From assembly GCA_947492475.1 (NCBI GenBank), contig CANLNM010000011.1:19640-83639 (forward strand): a stretch of 64,000 nt of DNA, written 5' to 3'. The position numbers and the translations under genes are program-made. This DNA comes from an uncultured Paracoccaceae bacterium. GTDB lineage: Bacteria > Pseudomonadota > Alphaproteobacteria > Rhodobacterales > Rhodobacteraceae. This document shows, one piece after another, positions 26,537 to 35,376 of this stretch (the stretch's first letter is position 1; the number at the start of each line of letters is the position of its first letter). The notes beneath the pieces were generated by a model that was given only the letters and a program-made list of their open reading frames with translations, searched no databases and had not been told where the DNA came from.

Positions 26537-28978
26537 TTGACCCGCATTTTTCTTGTCCTGACACTGGCCCTTGGATTGGCTGCATGTAAATCCGCCGAGG
26601 AACGCGCCGCAGAACATTTCGAAACGGCGCAAGAATTATTGGCCCAAGGGGATGAATCCCGCGCTTTGGTGGAATTGCGTAACGCGTTGCTGCGTGACCC
26701 GACATTGCGGGATGCGCGGCTGATGTTTGCCGAAATTCTGATGGAACAGGGCCGCACACGGGATGCGTTTGGGCAATATGTTCAGATCATCGAATCCATC
26801 CCACAAGACCTAGAGGCAAACCGCGCTCTGGCGACGCTCGCCTTTGAAAGTGGTGCATGGGAAGAAGCCGCCAAATATGCCGGGACGATCACATCGATTG
26901 ATGATCAGGATGTGCCGGCCTTGGCGATTCTCGCGGCGCTGGATTATCGCAAAGCGGTTCTGGACAATGATCTGGCCCGTCAGGCCGATGCCACACGTCG
27001 CGCCACGGCCCTGATCGCACAGGACCCGACATTGCTGTCTGTGCACCGGATTTTGATCACCAGTGCCCTGCGGGACAACCGCCCGAATGACAGTCTGGAT
27101 CAGGCCGAGCTGGGGCTGGAACATCACCCTCAGGACCGCGATCTGAATCTGGCCAAGCTGCAATCGCTGAACCTGCTGGGCATGGGCCCTGAGGTCGAAA
27201 CCCAGCTGCTGCATATGACCACCCTGTTTCCCGAAGATCAGGACGTACAGCGGATGTTGATGGATTTTTACGTGCGGGCCGGACGTATTGACGACGCTTT
27301 GTCATGGCTTCGCGGCCGCATTGATCCCGACAGTGACATTGCCGATAACCGGCTGATCTATCTGCGCATTCTGGGCGAGGCCAAATCCAGTCAGGTGATG
27401 CTGGCGGAACTGACCGACATGCTGAACCAAACGCCGTTGCCCACAGACATAGAAGCGAACCTGCTGGATTTTATTATGATCAAAACCGGGGCCAGTTTTG
27501 CCCATGGGGATCAGGACGCCGCCATGGCTGAACTAGAGCAATCCATCGATGGGATGGAACCGTCCGAAGATGTAAACCAAATCCGGGTGCAACTGGCCCG
27601 GATGCGCGACGCTGTGGGCAATAATGTCGGCGCACGCGCGTTGATCGAACAGGTACTGGACCATGATGCGGGGCAGGTCGAGGCGTTGAAGATGCGGTCG
27701 CTCTGGCTGATCAGCGACGACAAAACCGCCGAAGCGATCCGCAACCTGCGCGAAGCTTTGGCCAATTCACCCAATGATTCAGAAACCGTATCGTTGCTGG
27801 CTTCGGCCTATCGCCGCGAGGGACGGATTGAATTGATGGCGGAAATGCTGTCGCGCGCGGTAGAAATGTCCAATCGCGGCCCCAATGAAACCCTGCGCTA
27901 TACCGCCTATCTGAATGAACAACAGGAATATGTGTCGTCCGAATCGCTGTTGCTGGATTCCCTGCGTCAGAACCCCAGCAATCTGCAATTGCTGGTGGCC
28001 CTGACCCGTGTGCACCTAGCAATGGAAGACATCGGTCGTGTCCAGCAGGATATTGACGCCATCCGTCAGGGCTTTCCGGGGGCCGAAGGCGAAGCGGTGG
28101 CCAATGAGCTACAGGCGCAACTGCTGTCACAGACCCAACAGACCGACGCGCTGAGTGCGTTCCTGCAATCCCTGGCTGGCCAATCCGAAGGCCAGTATAA
28201 TGCAGAAATCGCCATTATCCGCGATCTGATCCGCAACGGCCAACTGCCTGATGCCACCGATCGCGCCATGCAATTGGCCCAGACCTATCCCGATGAACCC
28301 GCAGTATTGTTGCTGCGGGCCCAGATCATCCGGGCCAATGGCGATCAGGAAACCGGCGTGGCCCAGATCCGTGATGTGACCGCCACCCATCCTGAATTCG
28401 AAGGCGGCTGGGGCGCGCTTTATGCGGCTTTGCGTCAGAACGACGATCTGCCCGGTGCCACCGATGTCCTGACCCAAGCCCGCGCCGCATTGCCCGACAG
28501 CCGGGCTTTGGCGTTGATGCAGGCCGGGTTGCACGAAGAAACCGAAGACTTCGACGCCGCCATTGCGCTTTATGAGATGCTCTATGAACGCAACGGGGAT
28601 GATTTGCTGGTGACCAACAATCTGGCCAGCCTGCTGTCCACCAGCCGTAGTGATCCCGCCAGTCTGGACCGGGCCTGGCTGCTGGCACGCCGTCTGCGCG
28701 GCTCTCAGGTGCCTGCTTTGCTGGATACATTTGGCTGGATCGCCCTGCAGCGTGGCGAAGTCAACGACGCGCTTGAGGCGCTGGATATCGCGGCCGCGGC
28801 CCTGCCCGAAGAGCCCGTCGTCTGGTATCATCTGGGGCGGGCGCTGGCAGCAGATAGTCAGAAAACCGCCGCCGCACAGGCCTATGAAACGGCACAGAAC
28901 CTGCTGGAACAGGGCGCGCGCGCCTATCCCGAACTGGGGCAGGAACTGGAACAGGCCGTCGCGGATCTGGCGCGCTAA
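26537..28978 (+). CDS. TPR-repeat lipoprotein of exosortase EPS locus (PrsT-like)
   Basis: An 813-residue periplasmic lipoprotein. The chosen start is TTG 26537, because TTGGAG lies 6 bases upstream and the product then begins with a clean lipoprotein signal ending LAAC. A longer frame from 26492 would bury that signal. The remainder is a continuous array of tetratricopeptide-type helices with repeated A..L...G....A signatures, including a typical final unit WYHLGRALAADSQKTAAAQAYE. Such proteins are fixed members of PEP-CTERM/exosortase EPS loci and probably scaffold the trans-envelope complex. It opens a plus-strand operon with a Wza-like gene and a beta-barrel gene, though a hairpin and a 135-base gap separate them. 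Confidence 0.85.
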   Translation: MTRIFLVLTLALGLAACKSAEERAAEHFETAQELLAQGDESRALVELRNALLRDPTLRDARLMFAEILMEQGRTRDAFGQYVQIIESIPQDLEANRALATLAFESGAWEEAAKYAGTITSIDDQDVPALAILAALDYRKAVLDNDLARQADATRRATALIAQDPTLLSVHRILITSALRDNRPNDSLDQAELGLEHHPQDRDLNLAKLQSLNLLGMGPEVETQLLHMTTLFPEDQDVQRMLMDFYVRAGRIDDALSWLRGRIDPDSDIADNRLIYLRILGEAKSSQVMLAELTDMLNQTPLPTDIEANLLDFIMIKTGASFAHGDQDAAMAELEQSIDGMEPSEDVNQIRVQLARMRDAVGNNVGARALIEQVLDHDAGQVEALKMRSLWLISDDKTAEAIRNLREALANSPNDSETVSLLASAYRREGRIELMAEMLSRAVEMSNRGPNETLRYTAYLNEQQEYVSSESLLLDSLRQNPSNLQLLVALTRVHLAMEDIGRVQQDIDAIRQGFPGAEGEAVANELQAQLLSQTQQTDALSAFLQSLAGQSEGQYNAEIAIIRDLIRNGQLPDATDRAMQLAQTYPDEPAVLLLRAQIIRANGDQETGVAQIRDVTATHPEFEGGWGALYAALRQNDDLPGATDVLTQARAALPDSRALALMQAGLHEETEDFDAAIALYEMLYERNGDDLLVTNNLASLLSTSRSDPASLDRAWLLARRLRGSQVPALLDTFGWIALQRGEVNDALEALDIAAAALPEEPVVWYHLGRALAADSQKTAAAQAYETAQNLLEQGARAYPELGQELEQAVADLAR

Positions 28979-29000
28979 TCGCCCCGGACTGGGCCAATCG

Positions 29001-29020
29001 GTGCGGCCTTTGGGCCGCAC
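29001..29020 (+). terminator. hairpin after the TPR lipoprotein gene
   Basis: A perfect 8-bp stem (GTGCGGCC / GGCCGCAC) with a 4-base loop (TTTG) lies 23 bases after the stop codon. Only TT follows, so it may attenuate rather than stop transcription. Confidence 0.5.
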
Positions 29021-29050
29021 TTCGCCCATGTCAGAGCCGTTTTCAGGACT

Positions 29051-29070
29051 TGTCGGTGATTTCACCGACA
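29051..29070. promoter_or_regulatory. perfect palindrome upstream of Wza-like gene
   Basis: The 20-base sequence TGTCGGTGATTTCACCGACA has two 9-base arms around a TT centre and ends 43 bases before the export gene start. Its symmetry and place fit an operator for a dimeric regulator. It could also form a hairpin in RNA. Confidence 0.35.
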
Positions 29071-29113
29071 TTTACGCGTATAAAGAACAAAACAATTCCA
29101 AATGGATTGAGGC

Positions 29114-29710
29114 ATGACCAGATTATTCACCACCTTCTTTGCGGGTCTTTTGATGCTGTTGCCAGTCGCAGCACTGGCCTATCAAATCCAACCCGGCGAC
29201 CAATTGCAGATCGAAGTTGTCGAAGACAACGCTCTGAACCGGGTGTTGCTGGTGCTGCCTGACGGGACCATCAATTTCCCCGGTGCCGGGTCCATCCGCG
29301 CCTCTGGCATGACCGCCGAAGGTCTGCGCGTGCGCATCACCGACCGGATTGCCGGTGATTTTGCATCCCGGCCCACCGTTTATGTCAGCGTCGCCCAATT
29401 GGCGCCGCCCCCCGCCCCGGTGGCCCCTGAACCTGACGAACCGCAACTGGTCTATATCATGGGCGAAGTCGAAGGCCCCGGTGCCATGCCCGTCGAAGAA
29501 GGCATCACACTGCTACAGGCCATCGCCCAAGCCGGGGGGTTCACCCGCTTTGCTGCCACCAAACGGGTCGAACTGCGCCGCGTGGACAGCGAAACAGAAA
29601 CCGAACGGGTGTTCCTGTTTGACTACAAAAACCGCACGGGTATTTCCGGCGCGACCCGCCTGACGGCCGGGGACGTGATCGTGGTGCCTGAACGCCGCCT
29701 GTTTGAATAA
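29114..29710 (+). CDS. short Wza-like polysaccharide export protein (exosortase-locus type)
   Basis: A 198-residue OPX protein, much shorter than the 457-residue one at 10128-11501. It has a cleavable signal peptide (about residues 1-22, ending ALA) and then YQIQPGDQLQIEVVEDNALN, the poly-export domain start. One SLBB domain follows (YIMGEVEGPGAMPVEEGIT). It lacks a lipobox and the long C-terminal helix of E. coli Wza, so it probably relies on the downstream beta-barrel for the outer-membrane pore. It lies four bases upstream of that barrel gene, with the ExeA-like/Wzz/kinase operon nearby. Confidence 0.9.
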   Translation: MTRLFTTFFAGLLMLLPVAALAYQIQPGDQLQIEVVEDNALNRVLLVLPDGTINFPGAGSIRASGMTAEGLRVRITDRIAGDFASRPTVYVSVAQLAPPPAPVAPEPDEPQLVYIMGEVEGPGAMPVEEGITLLQAIAQAGGFTRFAATKRVELRRVDSETETERVFLFDYKNRTGISGATRLTAGDVIVVPERRLFE

Positions 29711-29713
29711 GCC

Positions 29714-31090
29714 ATGCAATATCTGAAAAATACCGTCGCCCCCCGTCGTCAGATGGGGCGCGTTCTGGCTGTGACGGGCTGTGCAATAATCGGGGCTGGC
29801 GGGGCCTATCCCATTCTGGCCCAAGACGCCCAAGGCCCGCATTCCACCTTTACCTATGGTTTGGTGTTTGACGCCGACAGCAACCCATCGCTGGACACAT
29901 CTGATGCCAGCGGTGCCAGCCAGTTTCTGGGGCAGCTGGGCTATCAATATGACCAGAACCTGCGCAACACGCAGATGTCGCTGGGCGCGGATACCCGGTT
30001 TACCACGCAGGATGGCGCGCTGGCGCTGGATGATCCCCGCCTGACGCTGGGCTTTGATACCCGCGCATCACGGCATGCCATTGGGCTGGATCTGAATTAC
30101 CAGCGCTTTGATGTCTCGGACCTGACGCTGGCGCTGGATTCCACCGGCACGCCTGTGTTTTCCCAAACCGACGGCACCCGCGCAGTGACCAATCTGGGGC
30201 TCGACTTTGAGGGCGGGATTGATATGCCGCTGCGCTATCAGATTGCCTATGACGCCAAGGATATCCACCATTCCACCGGCGCATCATTGCTAAATGATGA
30301 CAGTCTGGAACAGGATTGGAACCTGTCGATCAGCGCAGATTTGACCCCGGCCATCACCACGCGGTTGGTTCTGGAATACATTGACTACAATGTGGATGAC
30401 AGCGACGACACCCAGCGGATCACACAGGCCGCCCGGCTGAGCACGGATTTTCAGCTGGATCAGGTCACCCGTCTGAACCTGTCTTTTGGCCAACGATCAG
30501 TAGAGACGCAAACCACCAGCGACACCACGCAACAAGATGGGTCGACATGGTCCATCGCCGCCTTCCGTGAGGATCGGCGCGGCGAATATGGCATTGCCCT
30601 GGATCAAACCGTCAAGGCAGGGGGCACCCGCCAGACCCTGACCCTGTCCCGGGATGCGGATTGGTCACTGGGCACAATCGAATCCAGCCTCGGCTATGTC
30701 TGGCGCGAAGATGACGCCACATCCTGGATTGGCACGCTGGATTTGCGGATCGACCGCCCGGATGGTGCCGTGACGCTGGGCCTGTCACGTCAGGCCAATG
30801 TGGCCAATGACGGCGATGTGACGGAACGCAGCCAGTTGCGCGGGCAGATGATCCAGCAGCTCAATGCGCAATCCCAGCTGAACTTTGGCCTGAGCGCCAG
30901 CCATGACGCGTTTGAAATCGACGACCAGTTTAGTGCCCAGGCCAGCGCCACATATCAGCGCCAGCTGAACGATGATGCCACGCTATCGGTCGCGCTGGAA
31001 CGTCGGTTTTCGCGCAATACGGCAGATGAAACCGCCCATTCCAACGGGATCACCATTTCCTTCCAGCGGTCCCTGGATCGGTTACATTAG
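29714..31090 (+). CDS. outer-membrane beta-barrel protein of exosortase EPS locus
   Basis: A 458-residue exported protein. The first 36 residues form a long signal peptide (basic start, hydrophobic core, end ILAQ). The mature part is a series of amphipathic strands with a short-turn pattern (for example TYGLVFDADSNPSLD, LGYQYDQNLRNTQMSLG). The C-terminus TISFQRSLDRLH looks like a last barrel strand. Proteins of this kind sit beside the short OPX gene in exosortase-type loci and are thought to form the outer-membrane conduit. I recognise the context better than the sequence, so the exact family is open. Two hairpins follow the gene. Confidence 0.7.
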   Translation: MQYLKNTVAPRRQMGRVLAVTGCAIIGAGGAYPILAQDAQGPHSTFTYGLVFDADSNPSLDTSDASGASQFLGQLGYQYDQNLRNTQMSLGADTRFTTQDGALALDDPRLTLGFDTRASRHAIGLDLNYQRFDVSDLTLALDSTGTPVFSQTDGTRAVTNLGLDFEGGIDMPLRYQIAYDAKDIHHSTGASLLNDDSLEQDWNLSISADLTPAITTRLVLEYIDYNVDDSDDTQRITQAARLSTDFQLDQVTRLNLSFGQRSVETQTTSDTTQQDGSTWSIAAFREDRRGEYGIALDQTVKAGGTRQTLTLSRDADWSLGTIESSLGYVWREDDATSWIGTLDLRIDRPDGAVTLGLSRQANVANDGDVTERSQLRGQMIQQLNAQSQLNFGLSASHDAFEIDDQFSAQASATYQRQLNDDATLSVALERRFSRNTADETAHSNGITISFQRSLDRLH

Positions 31091-31108
31091 GCCTGAAACC
31101 AACCGATC

Positions 31109-31159
31109 GCCCCCACAAGAGGGGGCTGTCATTTGCGTGTTGCCCCCTTATCTAAGGGG
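31109..31159 (+). terminator. tandem hairpins after the beta-barrel gene
   Basis: Two stems lie between the barrel and rhomboid genes: GCCCCC/GGGGGC at 31109-31126 with a 6-base loop, and CCCCTTA/TAAGGGG at 31144-31159 with a 2-base centre. The first is a likely terminator. The second lies 30 bases before the rhomboid start and could affect its expression. Confidence 0.5.
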
Positions 31160-31188
31160 CAGGACATATATGAAACAAGGCAGGCAAC

Positions 31189-31863
31189 ATGGCCCAACCG
31201 GGCGCAGGGTCAGTTCATAATCCCACTCAAAACACCATAGGGCATGCCCTGTTGATTGGTCTTTTGTGTCTTTATGCTTTGCCGGAAATCCTGTTGTTTT
31301 TATTGGGTCTTTTGGGGGGCGATTTGCCGTTTTTGCGCGGCAAGATGTATCAAAACTTTGCGTTTTGGGCCGGGCTTTTGGGGGATTGGCGGCCCAATTA
31401 TCCCGGTCAGACCATTGCGATGTTTTTCACCTATGGATTTGTGCATACCGGAATGCTGCATCTGGGCATGAACGCGCTCACGCTTTGGGGGCTTGGACGC
31501 ACCCTGCTCGAAGATGTCAGCCCACGTCGGTTTATTGCCATCTATTGCGCCGGGGTTCTGGGCGGGGCGGTGGGCCATGCGGTTTTGACCACACGCCCGT
31601 TTCCAATGGTGGGCGCGTCAGGGGCATTGTTTGCCTTGGCCGGGGCCGTGATCTGGCTGCGCACAACAGAGCGGGACGCCTCAGAACCGGACCCGACCTG
31701 GCGCGATTATATACGGGATTTAATTTGGCCTTTAACGGCGCTGACCTTCATCAATGTGGTGATGTATTATGCCTTGGATGGCGGCCTCGCCTGGGAGGCG
31801 CATCTGGGTGGTTTTGTTGCCGGAATGGCGACAATGGCCGCTTTGCCCCGGCAAAATTCCTAG
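31189..31863 (+). CDS. rhomboid family intramembrane serine protease
   Basis: A 224-residue six-helix-type membrane protease that cleaves substrates within or near transmembrane segments. The catalytic pair is visible as Ser144 in VGASGALFALAGA and His205 in WEAHLGGFVAG. The oxyanion residues His91 and Asn95 are in MLHLGMNAL. It stands alone between the exosortase-type EPS operon and the VPLPA-CTERM lectin/exosortase operon. Rhombosortases are rhomboid relatives that process GlyGly-CTERM proteins, so a link to surface-protein sorting is conceivable here but not shown. Confidence 0.88.
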   Translation: MAQPGAGSVHNPTQNTIGHALLIGLLCLYALPEILLFLLGLLGGDLPFLRGKMYQNFAFWAGLLGDWRPNYPGQTIAMFFTYGFVHTGMLHLGMNALTLWGLGRTLLEDVSPRRFIAIYCAGVLGGAVGHAVLTTRPFPMVGASGALFALAGAVIWLRTTERDASEPDPTWRDYIRDLIWPLTALTFINVVMYYALDGGLAWEAHLGGFVAGMATMAALPRQNS

Positions 31864-32124
31864 ATTCGTGCTTCGATTCGTAAAATTGGGGCACAGACAT
31901 AAAAACACACGCAAGAGTTGCGTCTATTACATTAGCTCTCGCAGAAAGCGCCCAAATATCCTTAAAAACCTTCGTTTTTTTGGTTAACGGCCGACAATAT
32001 CTTTGCCGTTTGATGAAAATTATATTAATGATGTTAAGGAATTTCCCGAAAGGTCACGCATGCTTTGCTGTCGGCTTGAGGGTGAATAGGTCAGAAAGCT
32101 GGCCGCATGGGTTAGGAAATTGAA
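31864..32124 (+). promoter_or_regulatory. upstream region of the VPLPA-CTERM gene
   Basis: A 261-base gap with an AT-rich centre (about 31950-32040). AAAAAC-CTTC-GTTTTT at 31964-31979 could be a weak terminator for the rhomboid gene. A promoter for the lectin operon should lie around 32010-32060, but I cannot fix its boxes. Confidence 0.3.
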
Positions 32125-32679
32125 ATGAATTTTGCAAAAACCATTCTTGCAGCGACCGCAATTTCCGCGGGCTCAGCTGCATCTGCACTTCCGGTGCAAT
32201 TCGCAGGTAACGGCCACTGGTACGAAGTTGTCGAAACTCAAGAGACACATTTTGGCGCTTTCCTTGGTGCGATGTCGTTGGGTGGCTACTTGGTCACGAT
32301 CACTGACGCCGCGGAACAAGCGTTCATCGAATCCACATTTGGCAACGCGGCCCGTTACTGGACCGGCGGCAACGATATGGCTGTTGAAGGCGATTTTGAA
32401 TGGATCGATGGTCCAGAAGCTGGCACCCCATTCACATATACCAACTGGCGCAACGGCGCTCCGCAGTCGAACTATGCGGGTCAGGACCACGTGTTCCTAG
32501 AAGACGGCACTGGCGAGTGGGTTGATGTGAACGGCAATAACGGCAACCACGTTTATGCCTATCTGGTTGAATACACGAGCTATATTCCACCCGTACCCGT
32601 TCCTGCTGGCCTGCCACTGGCCGCTGGTGCGCTGGGTCTGTTGGCCTTTGCCAAGCGTCGGAAAAACAAAAAAGCTTAA
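32125..32679 (+). CDS. C-type lectin-like protein with VPLPA-CTERM sorting signal
   Basis: A 184-residue exported protein. A signal peptide (residues 1-22, ending SAASA) leads into a C-type lectin-like fold. Diagnostic segments are GHWYEVVETQ, GGYLVTITDAAEQAFIES, YWTGGNDMAVEGDFEWIDG, FTYTNWRNGAPQ and EDGTGEWVDVNG. The last 28 residues are a sorting signal: VPVPAGLPLAAGALGLLAFA followed by the basic tail KRRKNKK. This matches VPLPA-CTERM, the substrate signal of exosortase D. An exosortase D gene follows, so this is probably its dedicated substrate, a surface or matrix lectin that may bind the exopolysaccharide. A strong terminator lies after the gene. Confidence 0.9.
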   Translation: MNFAKTILAATAISAGSAASALPVQFAGNGHWYEVVETQETHFGAFLGAMSLGGYLVTITDAAEQAFIESTFGNAARYWTGGNDMAVEGDFEWIDGPEAGTPFTYTNWRNGAPQSNYAGQDHVFLEDGTGEWVDVNGNNGNHVYAYLVEYTSYIPPVPVPAGLPLAAGALGLLAFAKRRKNKKA

Positions 32680-32700
32680 TTTCAGCTTTTTCGAGATTGG

Positions 32701-32738
32701 ATCCCTCATTGCCCGCCGGCAGTGGGGGATTTTCTTTT
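32701..32738 (+). terminator. Rho-independent terminator after the lectin gene
   Basis: A 13-bp stem (ATCCCTCATTGCC pairing with GGCAGTGGGGGAT, including G-U pairs) with a CGCC loop is followed by TTTTCTTTT. This is the best intrinsic terminator in the window. It separates lectin expression from the exosortase gene or allows partial read-through. Confidence 0.8.
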
Positions 32739-32812
32739 GTCGACAGCACATTCATAAGCTAATTTGAGTACAGGCCGGGATATCCCTGCGCCAATAGATT
32801 ATTGGGCCCTTT

Positions 32813-34417
32813 ATGACCGACACAGCCACAACCCGCCCAAGCCCACAGACATTTATCAGCACGGCCGGGATGTTTTGGCTGGCGCTGGCAACTTTGGCAG
32901 CGGGAGTGTTTTTCTACGAAGGTCTGGATGCGCTGCGCCTGGCCTGGGCCACCCCGGAATATAGCCATGGGCCGCTGATCCCGGTTTTGTCGGCGCTGCT
33001 GTTCCTGCGCCAATTGAAAACCGACCCTATTCAAACCGGCCCGGTCAACCGCTGGCCCGGTCTGATCCTATTGATCATCGCTTTGCTGTTTGGCGCCTTG
33101 GGCAAGCTGTCTCAGATCAGCGATGTGGTCGCCTATGCCACCATCCTGTGGGTCGGGGCGATCCTGTTGATTTCATTTGGCTGGGCGCAGGGCAAACATC
33201 ATTGGCCCCCGGTTTTACATCTGGTCTATATGCTGCCGCTGCCCGGTGTGATCTATTATAAATTGTCGACCGTCCTACAGGGAATTTCATCCGAACTGGG
33301 TGTATCCCTGCTGACATTGCTGAATGTCCCGGTGTTTTTGGACGGCAACATCATTGATCTGGGCGTGATCAAATTACACGTCGCCGAAGCCTGTTCCGGC
33401 CTGCGCTACCTGTTCCCGATCATGTCGTTTTCTTATGTATTTGCTGTGCTGTATCGCGGCCCCACCTGGCACAAAGCGGTGCTGTTGCTGGCTGCAGCCC
33501 CAATCACTGTTGGGATGAATTCGGTCCGTATCGCCATTGCCGGCGTGTTGGTGCAACATCTGGGCGAAGGCTATCTGGAAGGGTTCAGCCACTTCTTTGA
33601 AGGCTGGGTGATCTTTATGGCCAGCGTCATTCTGCTGTTTGTGCTGGCCTGGCTGATGTTGAAAATTCAGCGCAATAAAATGTCCCTGCTCGAAGCGTTG
33701 GATCTGGACACAGATGGGCTGTGGCCGCAATTCCTGCGCATCCGTTTGGTGGAACCGTCCCGTGCGCTGATCGTTGGGGCGCTGATCACAGCTGTCATGG
33801 CGGGTGCTTGGGCCCTGCGTCCAACGGCCCAACAACAGCTGGTCGATCGCGATCCCTTTGCGCTTTACCCGCTCAGCTTTGAGGATTGGAAAGCCACGCC
33901 ATCCCCCCGTTATGGGGCCGCGATCGAAGCCAGCCTTGCGGCGGATGATTATTATGGGGCCAGTTTCCGCAAACCGGGCACCATTCCGGTCGATTTCTTT
34001 TCGGCCTATTACGAAGACCAAACCAAAGGCGGCATTCATTCCCCCGAAATCTGTCTGCCCGGTGCCGGTTGGGAAATTGCCAGTTTGGATCGGATTGACG
34101 TTGGGCCGCAGCTGGATCTGGGCGAAGAGTTCCGCCTGAACCGTGCTGTCATCCAAAAGGGCGAATCCCGGATGCTGGTCTATTACTGGTTTGAACAGCA
34201 TGGCCGCCACGTGGCGTGGGATTTTCGCGCCAAATTGCTGCTGTTATGGGATGGGCTGACTGTGCAGCGCACCGATGGGGCGCTGGTGCGTTTGACCACC
34301 CAAATCATGCCCGGCGAATCCGAGGCCGAAGCCGAAGTCCGATTGCAAGAAATGTTCCTTCACACCATCGACGTGCTGCCTCGTTTTGTCCCACCGCTAA
34401 GCCCCATCGACGGATAG
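32813..34417 (+). CDS. xrtD: exosortase D (VPLPA-CTERM-specific) fused to EpsI domain
   Basis: A 534-residue inner-membrane transpeptidase-like enzyme. The first about 290 residues carry eight or so transmembrane segments and the exosortase active site: Cys194 in HVAEACSGLRYL, Arg239 in GMNSVRIAI and His260 in GFSHFFEGW. The C-terminal part (about 320-534) is a periplasmic EpsI domain with GGIHSPEICLPGAGWE and LVYYWFEQHGRHVAWDF. This fused architecture is that of XrtD of Rhodobacterales. It should cleave the VPLPA-CTERM signal of the lectin just upstream and attach or release the protein at the surface, coupled to EPS export. A sulfotransferase gene follows four bases later. Confidence 0.92.
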   Translation: MTDTATTRPSPQTFISTAGMFWLALATLAAGVFFYEGLDALRLAWATPEYSHGPLIPVLSALLFLRQLKTDPIQTGPVNRWPGLILLIIALLFGALGKLSQISDVVAYATILWVGAILLISFGWAQGKHHWPPVLHLVYMLPLPGVIYYKLSTVLQGISSELGVSLLTLLNVPVFLDGNIIDLGVIKLHVAEACSGLRYLFPIMSFSYVFAVLYRGPTWHKAVLLLAAAPITVGMNSVRIAIAGVLVQHLGEGYLEGFSHFFEGWVIFMASVILLFVLAWLMLKIQRNKMSLLEALDLDTDGLWPQFLRIRLVEPSRALIVGALITAVMAGAWALRPTAQQQLVDRDPFALYPLSFEDWKATPSPRYGAAIEASLAADDYYGASFRKPGTIPVDFFSAYYEDQTKGGIHSPEICLPGAGWEIASLDRIDVGPQLDLGEEFRLNRAVIQKGESRMLVYYWFEQHGRHVAWDFRAKLLLLWDGLTVQRTDGALVRLTTQIMPGESEAEAEVRLQEMFLHTIDVLPRFVPPLSPIDG

Positions 34418-34421
34418 TATT

Positions 34422-35375
34422 ATGCCCCTTATGCCGCCTTGCGAAATTGTTTTTATCTACGGCGCGTTGCGATCTGGAACGACATTGTTTCGTCTGATGC
34501 TGGATGCACATCCCCAGATCGCCAATCCCGGCGAAATGGATTTTCTGTTTGATCATCTGCACCCGGATGACAGCCACCCAACCGGGTGGTCTTATGATTT
34601 GGGCACACTGCAACTGGACCGGATTTTTCAGGCCAAAGGTCTGAAGGTTCCAGACGGGGTCACTGGATTGGATTTGTTGCACACCTTCTTTGATCAGCTG
34701 CGCGCGCAGGATCAGGGCGCTTCGGTTGTCACCATCAACATCCACCGCCATATCGACAAGCTGTTGCAGATTGCCCCAAACACAAAGCTGATCCATGTGC
34801 TGCGCGATCCCCGGGATGTGGCGCGATCCTCTATTCATATGGGCTGGGGATATAACCTGTTTTTTGCAGGCAAACATTGGATCGAAACAGAACAAAGCTG
34901 GCAGGACAATACGGGTGATCTACCCTCCGATCAGGTCCTGACATTACGCTACGAAGATTTGCTGAGTGATCTGGACACACACCTGAACCGGGTTTGCCAA
35001 TTTTTGGGTCACCCTATGGATCCACAGATGCTGCGCTATCATGAAACCAGCACCTATGCCCCGCCGGACCCCAATCTGATTGCCCAGTGGCGCAGCAAAT
35101 GCACCGCAGATGACATCGCCCTGTTAGAAGGTCGCATTGGCCCGCTGCTCAAACAAAGTGGCTATCAGCCCAATGGGGCAGGGCGGTTTCCCGGCGCTTT
35201 GGAACGCAGGATCATGCGCCTGCGCCAAAAGAGATATCACTGGATGTTTAACAGCCGCAGGTTTGGGTTCTGGCGTTTCCTGTCCGCCCGCCTAACCCGT
35301 GTTCTAAAGCTGAAACGCTGGCATATGCATCTGCAAACGCAGATCAATCAAATCCACCAAGCACAGCTAAAATAG
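34422..35375 (+). CDS. sulfotransferase family protein
   Basis: A 317-residue protein. The PAPS loop IVFIYGALRSGTTLFRLML spans residues 9-27 and the 3'-phosphate segment is TKLIHVLRDPRDVARSSIH. The C-terminal 60 residues are strongly basic. The start lies four bases after the exosortase stop, so it is in the same operon. This placement could mean that it modifies the glycan to which sorted proteins are attached, but that is speculation. It ends one base from the convergent sulfotransferase gene. Confidence 0.83.
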   Translation: MPLMPPCEIVFIYGALRSGTTLFRLMLDAHPQIANPGEMDFLFDHLHPDDSHPTGWSYDLGTLQLDRIFQAKGLKVPDGVTGLDLLHTFFDQLRAQDQGASVVTINIHRHIDKLLQIAPNTKLIHVLRDPRDVARSSIHMGWGYNLFFAGKHWIETEQSWQDNTGDLPSDQVLTLRYEDLLSDLDTHLNRVCQFLGHPMDPQMLRYHETSTYAPPDPNLIAQWRSKCTADDIALLEGRIGPLLKQSGYQPNGAGRFPGALERRIMRLRQKRYHWMFNSRRFGFWRFLSARLTRVLKLKRWHMHLQTQINQIHQAQLK

Positions 35376-35376
35376 A

